The notes under the pieces were generated by a model. It did not search any database. It was not told where the DNA came from and saw only the letters and a list, made by a program, of their open reading frames with translations. The position numbers were made by a program, and so were the translations under genes. Positions 11,697 through 23,120 of a stretch of DNA of 64,000 bases are shown here, one piece after another. The stretch's first letter is position 1; the number at the start of each line of letters is the position of its first letter. The DNA is from Zygnema circumcarinatum (taxonomy: Eukaryota > Streptophyta > Zygnematophyceae > Zygnematales > Zygnemataceae), in NCBI GenBank assembly GCA_037447605.1, contig CM074807.1:810164-874163 (forward strand). The letters run 5' to 3'.

Positions 11697-12845
11697 ATAA
11701 AACAGCTGATTTGATTTTAGCTTCTTCACAATCCAAAGTCTCAAACATCTCTTACTACTTATATGTCGACTGTTAAGAGTAGTGTGGTAAAGGGGGGATA
11801 GTAGGCCTTCTTCAATGAAGGCTAGGAACTGACGTCAAAAGAACTAGCCTATGCTGAGCGCTCCAGTGCAAAAAAAAGAATTTTTGAAACCATTTCTGCA
11901 AAACAAACTAATTTTTCTATCCTGTGCTATGGTTTGAAGTAATGCGGAACACTAATTCACGGCAGCACTTTGAGCCCTGGTCTTTTCGTTATTACACAAC
12001 CCTAAAAAAAGCAACCCTTAACCCTTTCCGGGAAGTTCTCACATAATTGAACTTAATGACATAGAGTGGAGACAATGTACGAGTACATTCCTGGTACATC
12101 TTGGCACATGTCAGCACCGACGACTTGTAGCTAACATATGTGATTGCAGTATCGGGTATGTTTTAATTTTGAATGTCACCAGTACTTTTGCCTTTTTTGT
12201 TCCTGTTTAGCGTTTTGACCCATGCCAATGCGTTCCTTTGGGCCCGTTCCGTGAACATGCATGTATGTACAGTATGTATGTATGTATGTATGTATGTATG
12301 TATGTATGTATGTATGTATGTATGTATGTATGTATGTATATATGTATGCATGTATAAATGCATGCATGATGTATGTACGCATGTACGCATGCATGCATGC
12401 ATGCAATGCCCACGCGATGGATCGCATGAAGAAGGTTTTGGCTTTGGCGTTTTGTGTTTGTGTTTCTGTTTGTGTCGGAGTCATGGACCAGATGGTACGG
12501 ACCACCGTCGACGGAGTGGTTGACTGCGTGCTTCAACTCACAGGAGACTGTACAGTACGTGAATGGTACATTGTCTGTACGGTTTCCTTACGAGATATGT
12601 ACGAAATTCTGTTAGGTAAATTAAGATTTGTCCAATGGCCCATATTTTCTGCTTTCTGAAGTGATGCTTTCCTCCTTCAAGAGTCACTTCTTGATGGCAG
12701 CAAGCATTTCAGAATATATTTTTGCCGTTTTTTTTTTCTATTGTAGGAATATGATGTGTTTTTAATAACTGAAATATAAATTTTAACCAAAGCAGGCCTT
12801 GGATCAGACAATTTCTATATTTGTTGGTGATCTTGCTGGTCCAAG
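11697..12845. repeat. 1.1-kb direct repeat, copy 2
   Basis: Same orientation as 64-1128 and nearly identical outside indels. It carries an expanded GTAT array at about 12262-12350 and an 18-base insertion near 12092. It ends with the same GGTCCAAG, after which the sequence diverges into the presumed 5' leader of the Josephin gene. Confidence 0.9.
12262..12350. repeat. (GTAT)n microsatellite
   Basis: About 20 GTAT units, almost absent at the equivalent place in repeat copy 1. The open frames it creates on both strands are artefacts. Confidence 0.9.
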
Positions 12846-12948
12846 AGATAGACATTCAAATTCCGGCTTCCTCTTCCTGCAGAAATGGATTGCTGCAGGA
12901 AAGGACCAATTCAATATATTTGACATTTCCACACATCATATAAAAAGC

Positions 12949-13230
12949 ATGGAAACGAGCTCCTTCTCTCCTGTTTATCTCTATCACGAGTCGCAAGTCG
13001 CCTCTCTCTGCGGAGTGCATTGCTTGAACACTCTCCTCCAAGGGCCCTTCTTCACTGAGGTGGACCTGGCAGCCATGGCTCAGGCTCTGGACAACAAGGA
13101 GAGGGAGGTGATGATGGAGAGCGGCGTGGAGTCTGCCGAATTTTTCCGATATATGTCCGAAGTCTCAGGAAATGTGGCAGCAGATGGAAACTTCAGCATT
13201 CAGGTAAAATATTGCAGTTGTAGAAGAAAT

Positions 13231-13297
<67 letters not shown>

Positions 13298-16150
13298 CCT
13301 GAACAAAATTTCTGCGGGAGCGTCAGCTAGTCATTGATGATGTTAATCTGCCTGTGCAGCTGGATGTTGAACAAAGGTTTTTATTTGGAGGGAGGGGGGT
13401 GTTGCTGATGTGTACATTTCTTGCTGAACTTTAGGGTTTGAAGGGATAAAGAAACTGCCCCTGCATAATTACTCTCGAGATGTGCAATTCTGAAACTTGA
13501 GAAAACAACCGTATTATTTGATGTTGTAATTCCACTGAGTAAACACGTTTGATTGCTGAAGTTGTGAGAAGCTCTTTTTTATGTGGTGATGGACTGTTTA
13601 AAGTTGATGGAAGGAAACGATCACTTTTTATGTTAAAAAAACCAATTATCTGTCGTATTTCTTAGCAGCCAATAGTTATTTGGTGTCCAGTACTCGACCC
13701 TAAACTTTTCGGGATTAACAGTTTCAAAATGTTAAGTTTGAATACTTCTCAAAATATTGAGTGTCGAGTTTGTACTTTCTTGGATTAATTGTGTTTGTTA
13801 CATTGTACTCCCCAAGGAAAATGCCGTGCCTTTGATGCACTCTTGATGCCGAGGAGTGTTGGGAGGAGAAGCACTGTTGTAACTACAGAATAAGACGAAG
13901 AAGTAGCATGTCAGTGAATTTAATTGCAGCCACTCGAATGCACCTTCACAATTTTTCTTTTCTCAATTCGACCTATGGGCCAAGAAATCATACAAAAGCA
14001 ACAGAATTTGAGGAAGTTCAACCTTTTTCTCGTTTTTTGTATGTGAAATACTCAGTTATCGTGATGTTCCTCGATATGTTGTTGTTGTTGTTGTTGTTGT
14101 TTCGATATGTTGCTTGACATATTATATCCTCAGTGTATGAAGAGCTGCAGGTTGTTATAGGTTGTTGACCACGAACTTCTCCCTTTTTCTGTGCGTTTGG
14201 CTGAAGGTGCTCAGCCAAGCCCTGCAGATCTGGGGGCTCACTTGCTTGCCAGTCGACTCCCCAGAAGCTACAGATGCTGCTTTCAATCCCCAATGCGAGC
14301 AGGCATTCCTCTGCCATCTGCAGGTATTGTATACTCCAGGCTGCTTCTTTACGCCTTTGATGTGCTACTATTGCTATTATTGATAGTTTGAATCTGAAAA
14401 TGCGGTTTATAGGAAAAAGCTCTCCACTATGCAATGCATAGTATGAACCAAAGGGAAGGCCGCTGCTTCGAGTGTTTTACGCAGGAAAAACGGATTTTTT
14501 CCTTGGAAGTAGATAAGTCGCTGGCCAAGCTTTGTGATGCCTGCTACTTGGGTCGTTAGCTTGATGATGTAGAACTCTTTCAGCCCTGTTGTTGGGTTTT
14601 GTGCGGCTCCTTAGAATTTTTGAAGTGCTTTGGAATGATTTCCTTGCCTCCAAACTAGTTGTGCTGCTGAATTCAAAGCATTGTTCGAAGCATTCTAAGC
14701 ATTGTTTGTTTCTGTTGCAGGCTCACTGGTTCACTATTCGTAAGGTTCGTGGAGAGTGGTACAACTTCAACAGCCTCTATGCTGCTCCGGAGCATCTTAC
14801 TCAGGTTGACTTCCTTGTGGCAATCTCATTCATGCTATATAGATCATTCATCCGATGCCATCTACGAGTCTTAAACCTAAAAACTATGGATTTTACGAAG
14901 CTCAAAACTAAACATTTTAGCTTTTGTTTACGAAGCTCAAAGTTAACCCATAACACCGACAACCCTGTACCATCTCGTGGCTGCGATGCAGTTTTATCTC
15001 AGTGCTTACTTGTCGACACTGAAGAGTGCAGGATGGACCATATTCACTGTGAGAGGGGACCTTCCCTCCCAGTCCTCCATGAACTTTGACCTCACAGGGA
15101 CATATGGGAGATGGCTCACTCCTGAAGAAGCCAAAGCCCTGCGAGCCATGGCCTCTATAGGAGGGCAGGAGAGCAGCAGAGAGAGTGGTGGGTCAGGGGA
15201 AACAGGGGAGGATGACTTATCTCTGGCCATATCTGCAAGTCTTGCTGACTCGAGGAGAGCAGTGGGAGGGCAGAGTTCGGGTCCTTTGTATGAAGAAGCT
15301 GACATTGCAGCAGCTATTGCTGCAAGTTTGGAAGAGAGTAGGAAGGATGCCTCGCATGGAGCTATAAGGAGGACGTGTAGTACTGGTAGTGAGAGTGGTA
15401 GTGTGAGGGAAGGGTCGAAGTTGAGTAGCGATAGGGGGGTGGTTGCAACAGAGGAGCAGTCGAAGAGTGTGATAAAGGAGAGTGCTGGTGAAAGGAAAGA
15501 GAATGGGGTATTACCACAGACAGAGGAGGGGCTTGCAAGAGGGGAGACGGATGAGAGAGAGGCTTCAAGAGTGGGAGGCGAGGTGGGAGAGGGAGAAAGA
15601 AACGGCGAAAAGGAGGTGAACTCCGTTGCTCCTACAGAGGGGGAATGCGTGAACCAAGCGACAGGTGTCGACGAGGGGGAGCCGCCACGTGGCAGCGATG
15701 GGGTTCTTTCATTGGCTCTGAGGCTGCCAAGTGGCCGCGTGGTGAAGCGGCGGTTCTATGCAACCGCAACGGTTGGTTCAGTGATACGTTTTTGCCAAAC
15801 ACAGGGAGTCCAAACCGACGGTTTCGGGATATCGGAAACTGCTCCGGGAGCAAAGGTGAGGTTTTGTTTCTGTCATTTTTTAGTTTTTTTTCTCATGTTT
15901 TGATCGTAGAGCTTCTTTTTTCATGATGTTTCTTCTTTCTTCCGAGGGGCTGGAGACTGACACCTTTCTCGTATACCCTGGTAAGCTAAAGTTACCAGAA
16001 GCTGAACCCTGGACATTTGGGTTGTAGGGTTCTTAGGGCGTGTTTCTGATAGTGGGAGTGGTAAGTTTGCAGATCTTTGCAGACGAGAGCTGCAGTCTGC
16101 ATGACGTGGGCATCCAGAACATGTCCCTCCTCCAGGTCAAGCGAAGGTGA
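12949..16150 (+). CDS. ATXN3: Ataxin-3-like deubiquitinase (Josephin, 2 UIM, UBX-like)
   Basis: Josephin proteases remove or edit ubiquitin chains. Six exons, 12949-13203, 14207-14323, 14721-14804, 14992-15855, 15947-15980 and 16083-16150, join in phase to 473 residues. The Josephin domain fills residues 1-185: nucleophile Cys in QVASLCGVHCLNTLLQG (oxyanion Gln also present), His in AHWFTIRK and Asn in WYNFNSLY. Two ubiquitin-interacting motifs follow: EDDLSLAISASLAD and EADIAAAIAASLEES. A charged linker rich in Glu and Gly leads to a C-terminal segment starting LALRLPSGRVVKRRF and ending SLHDVGIQNMSLLQVKRR, which resembles a UBX/ubiquitin-like fold and suggests p97/CDC48 binding. Intron 1 contains a long GA microsatellite. 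The start ATG is the one aligned with family N-termini; an upstream in-frame ATG lies inside the repeat and is less likely. Confidence 0.92.
13235..13296. repeat. (GA)n microsatellite in Josephin intron 1
   Basis: About 30 uninterrupted GA units directly downstream of the exon-1 donor site. Confidence 0.9.
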
Positions 16151-16191
16151 AGTCTGTACAGACCGCAGGCAGACAGGAGGCTGAAAAAGGT

Positions 16192-16226
<35 letters not shown>

Positions 16227-18002
16227 TGGAAGAAGAGAGAGAGGAGGAGAGAGGAGTGAGAGGGAGAGGGAGAGAGGAGAGAGAGAGGAGGAGAGAGAGA
16301 AGAGAGAGAGAGAGAGAGAGGGGAGAGGGGTCAACCGGTTGGGTCAGGTCAGGGGCACGGAAAGTGTAACTGAATCAGGCAGTTGGGTATCGAGAGGGGA
16401 TGATCGGTATTACCATCATCTGCAGAGACTTTAAGCCTGAAGCCCTAAACCAGGGTCTTGTTAATTGTTTAGGGTTACGGCAGTACTGTCAAAATTCTAA
16501 GCGAACAGTTTGGTCCGAATTTTGTATGCATTTGAATGTTCAGTGATGAGCAAATTACTAGAGTTAGGTTTAGATTAGAATAAGGGTCACTTTTCGATTA
16601 AGAAAGCGTTTAAACATGGTCTTTGCCTTCAAGGTCTAAAGGTGGAGATTAGCTTGAAAAAGAAAGGTAGGCATCAAGAATGCAGGGACCGCGGTGTACT
16701 GCGCTTAGCAAGAATGAAATAAACGGAGGGAGACAAAGGGAGGGGAGGGCGAATGATGAGGAAGAGATAAAAAGTAATTGCATTGCAAAGACTGGCGCAA
16801 GTCAAGGAGGGACAGAGACAGCGTGGGAGAGAGAGAGGGAGAGGATGAAGGGAGTCAAAAGGGCACAGAGGGNNNNNNNNNNAGGGAGGCGGGGGGAGGA
16901 GGGAGGCGGGGGGAGGGGGGAGGGGGAGCTTCCGCACCTTATCAGCCATGGCAGCAGCGCAGCTCCGTCAGTCAGAGAGTGGAGTGAGGTCGAAAAGACG
17001 AAGCGCGGAAACGTGCCCCTCAAGCTAGCCGTCCATTTGATGAAGTGGGCAGCGCTGATGCATACGCCACCAAACAGCAAACCCGGGTTTCTATTGTACA
17101 AACTGACGTCATCTGAAGGGATGTTTTTGTGCTGGCGTCATAAACATAAACATGAACATGAATGCCAGCCACAGGTTGGTGTTAGCATTCACGGTCCCAA
17201 GGACAGAGAGAAGGCGACGGCTTCGAAGTCCTTCCGAGGGGGAGAGACAGGGCCTCGTGGGGGTCCTCGCGGTGCCCCATGCGGGTTTTGTCGATGCTTA
17301 TTATCGTGAGACCAATGCAAATATATCCTTTATGTTGAGAGTGTCTCAAGACACGATATTAAAATGATTAGTTATTAAAATTTAGAGTGTGGCATCCGCC
17401 ACGCAGGACCGCTTTACCTGTTTTGTGAGGTTAATAAAGACGAGGAAGGAGGCATGGTCAAGAAGGAGGCATGGTCAAGTAGAAGGCTGAAGAGAGCTCT
17501 CAGCTCTGTGGAAATGACTTGAGCAGATTGAGATTTCATTTTCCGTGGGGGACTCTCTGTTGGCAATGATTCAACATTGAACGGGTTGCACTTACAGCCT
17601 TCATGCAATCGTTTATCGCAAGCTCAGATAGCACCGAAGCATTTTTAGCTAAACCTGCCAAAATCGGGAAAAAACGTTTTCCAAACGTGTTGCACTTACA
17701 ACAGGCAGTCATTCACAGTTCTGAAAGACATAGATTGCGATACAATTCTGAACATTTGAACGCACAAAAGGAAGACAATGTTTTCCTTTTGCACGAGGAG
17801 GCATGTCCTTCCTTCATTCCTTGACAGCAAGGCGGGGAGTGTGTGTAGGGCATTGTCCACTGTGGAGCTCGTTGAGCTGGACAAACTTGCAATGGTGTCT
17901 ATCTCCTCTTCGGCCATGTTTGTGCCGTTTACCCTCCTTAAGTCGTTATTGTCAGCATCTAGTCGACTAGCCTGAAGTCAGTGTCCTGGTCTCATCACAC
18001 AG
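16151..18002. other. Spacer with GA-rich DNA and an assembly gap
   Basis: GA-rich imperfect repeats at about 16193-16330 and 16725-16930 surround a run of ten N. No gene is recognised; open frames such as 17603-17824 have no known relatives. Confidence 0.5.
16873..16882. other. Assembly gap (10 N)
   Basis: Ten N inside a purine-rich low-complexity tract; the true gap length is unknown. Confidence 0.99.
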
Positions 18003-18246
18003 GTTGACAAAGTGACAGCTTTGGCGGCAAAATTTTCCAAAGATCCGCTCAAGTTCGTGTGGGCTGACGCTGCGAAGCACCCCCAAACTGAAGGCTATGC
18101 TTGTCCAGGAGGGTGTGGAGGGAGGGCAGAGTGGCCCTCTCACAGCCATTCTCAATCCAAAGCGGCGCAAATTTGCTCTGCATGCAGGTCTGAATGGTCT
18201 GGAAGCCATGCTGGACAGGGCCCTGGGAGGGGATTTGGATGAGTGA
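18003..18246 (+). pseudogene. DnaJ/thioredoxin-like 3' exon with a frameshift
   Basis: After a CACAG acceptor the frame reads VDKVTALAAKFSKDPLKFVW then ADAAKHP. Immediately past a five-C run the coding-like frame shifts by one base and continues KAMLVQEGVEGGQSGPLTA, then LNPKRRKFALHAGLNGLEAM to a TGA at 18244-18246. Together they resemble the thioredoxin-like C-terminal part of some J-domain proteins. One fewer C would restore a single frame, so a homopolymer sequencing error is as likely as a real mutation. Upstream exons could not be identified, so the assignment is tentative. Confidence 0.35.
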
Positions 18247-19447
18247 TGAGTTTTGGTGATGAGTGCAAAGCTTACAGAGGATTGGGAACAAGTCTTGGAC
18301 AATTAAGGTGCCGAGCTTGCGCCTGAGTTCCCTTTGTTCGTCTTATTAATTTACACATGTTTAATTTGCCAACCGTTGGAATGACAGAGGCGCCATTGGA
18401 CGATTCACTGGATCATAAGGACGGGAGGTTGTCGATTGTTGTACTGATTGATGCCGACATTATGCTTATGTTCGTCTGTGATGCATTTATGCGTATGTTA
18501 ACTGCACGCTTACCATTGTCAACAGCCCTGCAATTGACAAAGCGGCTCTCCATTAAGTGGCGTCGACACTGCTCCATTCTATTGAGTGGGACGATTCAGA
18601 GTGACCCATAAGGCGAGGTCTGTCAATTGCCATTTCACCCCAGTGATGGCCACAACCTACAATCCCCGAAAAAGAGCTTGAAATTCGCGATACAACCTGG
18701 AGTATATATCCCCACCACCATACTCTGTCGAGGTCCTGATGACAATGACCTGGTTATAGACCCATGTTTTTTTTATCTACTGCAGTCTCGAGAGGGTGGC
18801 CCAAACATCCACAGGAAACATCAAAGTGTCGCCAAACCCAAAGGAAAAAAATCCGAAGGCCAAAGCAGTCTGAACCTACATGAAGCAGTCAACAAGAACG
18901 ATTGTAACCATCCTACACTGAGCCAAGAAAAGCGCTATAATGTAGTCTGTAAACACCCGAACCTGTCACTGAAACATCCAAACAAGATCGCTTATGCAAA
19001 AAAAAAAGCTTGCCCGCATCGAAAAGAGATCTATTCATCTATTCTTCTATTCTATTATTCTGCCTCGCTTCTGCAGTCCCAAAATAAGCTTTTGAACCGA
19101 GTCTCGAATCATCGCCATTGCTAACAGACATTGAAAGCAAGCGTGCGGCCTCCTTCAGTACAACTGTCCATGGAACTTTAACGGCCGGAAAAATACCTGT
19201 TACGAATCCAACGAATACCAAAGCATCATGCTTGGGTGAGTTAGGCAAGATATTAGACACAAGTGAAGACAAAAAGAATTCCATAGGTTAGGCAGGTACA
19301 CGCACATAGATAACCTTAAAAAATCATAAGCAAAAGCAACAGAAGCGTTCAACTTTTTCTTCTTCCTTCTTCAAAAAAGCAGATACACGTTATAAAGGTA
19401 GGAGTCGCTTACTTGGAGTATGTTGATCTGTTTGTCGTCTTGCTATC
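18247..19447. other. Spacer, no gene recognised
   Basis: A 165-codon open frame at 18627-19124 has no resemblance to a family I know and a composition no different from its surroundings. Nothing else stands out. Confidence 0.4.
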
Positions 19448-20716
19448 TCACACGATTCTGAAGCAAACGCTTGGAAACAGCTTCCGTAATTCTTCAATCA
19501 TCTCCATGATGTCCTCATCGTTGTTGTCGTTGCCCTGTTCTGATATGAATTCCATGTGTTGAAGCTTCGGGCTGACTTTCAGCCATTCACGTAACCTCTG
19601 TATTTCGCGAGGCTTCGAAAATCTTGCGAATTCGAAAAGCGTAAGCTTAGCAAGGCGAGGGAAAAACACGGTATTCTTCAAAGCCATGTAAACGTTCCCC
19701 CAAGATTGCAAGTCCAATATGATCACTTGGACCTTTTCCAGACTATTCATGCTCTTCGAAAGAAACTTGAGAAAGACATCCTCATTCTCTGTCAAGGTAT
19801 ATTCAAATATGGAATTGTGGAGTTCATTTCTTGACGAATTCACTTCAAATCTGACGTCGCGGATTGATGTGTGTATATAGATCTCATTCAAGCAACCATT
19901 GTGCCCGAATACTAACTCGCCTACATTTTCTCCATCAATTGTGAGAATTCTCAACCGAGGACATGTAATTTTCAAATGATGTAAATCTCCAATTACATTT
20001 AACTCTTCTAATATAGCGTGTTCGACCACATATTTATATCCTTCGACTTCGTCATGGAGGCCCATTCTCAGAAATGTGAGATTGGGAAACAAGCGGAGAA
20101 AGCCCTCAACGACTTCATCGCCCTTTTGCTTTTTTACGATGACATTAAGCCTCTTCACACTTTCAAAAACTCTGCACTTGGCTATATTCGGACCAAGCGT
20201 AACCGTGGCCTTTAGGTTTTCAAGAACTGGTAAGCTGGCGAGTGCTTGAAAATGCTTCCAATTGAGGACGAACGTCGGGATAATCATCTCCTCCGTCGAG
20301 ATAGTCAACTTTCGAAGAGTAGTCCCAATGACAGTCGACCAAAAAGATATCATTGAAGGGACAACGGGAGAATCAATAACGGTAAGGGACTCCACCCTGG
20401 GCGTCAGACGCACAAGTTTTCCAATTTGAAGCATTTGAGCAGCCTCTCCATGGACCCTTCGGTGTATGGCAGTCACCGTTCTGCTTCCAATACTTGCTTC
20501 CGTGAATGCCTGCACCGCTTCTTGAAAGGCCTTGCAGACAGTTGACAGCTGCAAAGCGCTCTTCATAAAATCATTGACGTCAACAGCTGCGAAAAGAATT
20601 TGCACCAAGAGGACCATCGGAAGGCCCAAGATTGAGCCGCCATAGCAAGCGCCCCTTTCTCGTTGGCTGCTCGAGTCCATGGATGCAAGAAGGATGAAGA
20701 AAACGACGAGAGACAA
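19448..20716 (-). CDS. F-box/LRR-like protein, intronless
   Basis: A single uninterrupted frame of 422 codons (about 411 if the second Met, at about 20683, is used; the first 11 residues are a hydrophobic run and look less convincing). Near the N-terminus LPMVLLVQILFAAV followed by LQLSTVCKAFQEAV resembles a degenerate F-box. The rest has irregular leucine-rich spacing: LVRLTPRVESLTVI, LRKLTI, FPNLTFLRMG, CPRLRILTIDG, FFPRLAKLTLFEF and SPKLQHMEF. The C-terminus is acidic (NDNNDEDIMEMIEEL). This is the architecture of plant F-box/LRR substrate adaptors. No neighbour on the same strand suggests its target, and lack of introns is unusual here. Confidence 0.7.
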   Translation of the reverse strand: MSLVVFFILLASMDSSSQRERGACYGGSILGLPMVLLVQILFAAVDVNDFMKSALQLSTVCKAFQEAVQAFTEASIGSRTVTAIHRRVHGEAAQMLQIGKLVRLTPRVESLTVIDSPVVPSMISFWSTVIGTTLRKLTISTEEMIIPTFVLNWKHFQALASLPVLENLKATVTLGPNIAKCRVFESVKRLNVIVKKQKGDEVVEGFLRLFPNLTFLRMGLHDEVEGYKYVVEHAILEELNVIGDLHHLKITCPRLRILTIDGENVGELVFGHNGCLNEIYIHTSIRDVRFEVNSSRNELHNSIFEYTLTENEDVFLKFLSKSMNSLEKVQVIILDLQSWGNVYMALKNTVFFPRLAKLTLFEFARFSKPREIQRLREWLKVSPKLQHMEFISEQGNDNNDEDIMEMIEELRKLFPSVCFRIV

Positions 20717-22093
20717 GCAGAGGAATAGGAGGAAAAATATGAGAGGAGGACAAAGCGGAGGGTGAGATGGTGGCGATTGGAGGGAGGTCCTTCACAGTCA
20801 CAACTCGTCACGAGGCGCCGACGGGAAGGTTCTAGAAGTGTACGGACGCCGCCGGCGCTTGCAAGTTTGCAATGCTTTCAACCAACCCGATCCAACCAAC
20901 CATTGGATCCAATAAGGGGAGTCAGACCTTGACCATCGCCAAATCAATTTCGTAAAGCCTGTCACGCGAATTAAGCATTGGCTAGGTACGCATTTAGGTA
21001 CGACTGGGTACGGCGAAGGCGCGGATCCCGATCCGGAATTCGTACACGAAAGATGTGACTTTTAGTATAAGGAATTCGGGAATTTTGGTAAGCGATGGTC
21101 AAGGTCTGACTCCCCCTAATGGTTGCGATTTACAAACCGTTGATTTTTGCGATCCAACCGGCCAATCCTTTTCTTCATGAATTTGGTGGGTTCGATGATA
21201 GATCGTTGCAAAGTTTGGTCCTTTCGTCGTCGTTGAAGCACAGAACAATACTCAGCCGTTCCTTTGTTCTTCCCGGGTTTGCTGAAATTTCTATCCTTTT
21301 GCGATGCATGCGCAGATGACTCCACGAAAGCCAATTGCCAATGTGGTGCGCAGAAACAGCATACCTTCATGTTACAATGCATGCATGCATGCATGTACAT
21401 GAACATGCCCATACCTCGGCTCAGACAAAAAAGGATCAACAAGACCGGTTTTTAAAAAACCAGTTCTTGGTTTTCGCCAGGTCCATTCTTCTTTTTCCTG
21501 CATGGTTTTGCCACCACAAGGCCCAAAACCACACCACGGAAGCTGAGCTGCAAAGCGCTTTCCTACCCAACGCATATCCTGAACCCCACCTGTCCCCTAT
21601 TCCCGGCTGCTAAAACGACAAACCAATCACTCGCCAGCGAGTCAGACTGACTCTCTAAACATGAGCTGACTGTACACCTGGGGCTGCAAGTATGTACAAA
21701 ACCCTAAACCCCATCAAAACCCTAAACCCCATCTGAGTATGGAATAGAAGAAAAGCTCCATAACCATCCCCTCCCTGAACCCCCCCTCCCTGACAAAGCT
21801 GACTGCTGATTCACGAGCCCTAAAGAATTCGTACTGCGAAAGCCGTTCCCGACTTCCAGTAGGAAATGTTGAGCTTCAAAAGGACCCTGAGCCCGAAATC
21901 AAATCCTAAGGCCACTGCGATCTTATACCCCATCTCTTCCCACTCCCTCTCCCTCCCCCTCTCTCTTTCCCCCCATCCTTCCATCCTCCCGCCAACCGAA
22001 ATCTTCCCGCCACCCAATTTCCTCCCGAAATAATGACACATACAGGCCTGCTAAGCCGCCACCTACTGCCGCCCCCCTACGACCGCTGGGCCA
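20717..22093. other. Spacer with a short MITE
   Basis: Contains the TA-flanked element at 20915-21116, a GCAT run near 21375-21395 and CT-rich DNA. No gene recognised. Confidence 0.5.
20915..21116. mobile_element. MITE-like element, ~25-bp TIRs, TA flanks
   Basis: The left end GGGGAGTCAGACCTTGACC, continuing into CATCGC, is mirrored at the right end as GCGATGGTCAAGGTCTGACT plus CCCC. The 202-bp unit is flanked by TA at 20913-20914 and 21117-21118, as for Tc1/mariner-type insertions. No coding capacity. Its termini share GTCAGAC with the element at 34823-35400. Confidence 0.7.
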
Positions 22094-23081
22094 TTAGGAG
22101 GTAGAGGTGCTGCTCTCCCGCTCCTTTAGCCTCTTCTCCCACTCCTCCGCCTCCACATTCTGCTCCTCTACGCCCTTTTCTGTGCTGTAAATCACGCGCT
22201 CGCTTCCGATCACCGTGCTCTGCGCCTGTTTGAGGGCACTTCTCCGCTGAAACAATCCCCACAGCCTTCGTCAGGCTACGTTAGCTCCCTCACCCTCCCT
22301 CACCCTCCCCTCTCTCCCTCGCTCTCTCACTCTCTCGCTCTCCCCTCTCCCCCCCATCCTCCCCCCTCTCCCCTCCCCCTTCTCTATCTGTCCCTCTCTC
22401 TCTCCCTTCCTTCCTCTCCAGAAAAGCGCGGTGCTTTTCTCTTGCTTTGTCTATACCAAAGGACTGGCAATGAAAACGAGAACACTAAAGTTGGGAGGAT
22501 ATGCCCCTCGTACTGCGGCTCACCTTGTTGAGGAACATGGGCACCTGCCGCATCACATATTGCGCCCAGTCCGCCCTGATCTGATTGCGCTCGTCAATCT
22601 TCGCATTCCTGCGCTGCAGAGTCCACCAGCGAATGGCGGGTATGGCGAAAAAGGAAGCAGCATAAGCCTGCACAGGATTTCACACAATGTGGTGAGAAGG
22701 GAGGGAACTGGAGTGAAGGCGAGGGCAAAAGTGAGAGACAGAGAAAGAGAGAGATTGGAGAGAGAGGGGCGAGAAAGAGCGCGAAAATGAGCAAGATGAT
22801 TGTAAGTTAGGTCAGGGCAAGTTGCTCAGACGGTCCTTCAAAATACGTTAGGAAAAGAACTTTCAGAATCTTCGGGATAGAGTTCCTCCTAATTCTTCAG
22901 GTGGGAGGGTGAGAGGGCCTTAGGGTTTCCAACAGACCCACCTGAAGGAAGGGCAGAGCTTGCGCTGCAAAGGAGACCACTCCACCCTCCAGCTGCCTCA
23001 GAACTTGCGGATCTCTGCTCCCTCACAGCCACACCACTAGGTTCAATTCCAGAACAACACACGACAAAAACTGGAGCGGAT

Positions 23082-23120
<39 letters not shown>

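Noticed and set aside
12163-12536. Cys/Tyr/Met-rich and Thr/His/Ile-rich frames
   Set aside because: Translations of the GTAT/GCAT array; frames exist on both strands.
64-12845. Direct repeats as LTRs of a retrotransposon
   Set aside because: No TG...CA termini, primer-binding site, polypurine tract or gag/pol frame; the interior holds cellular genes.
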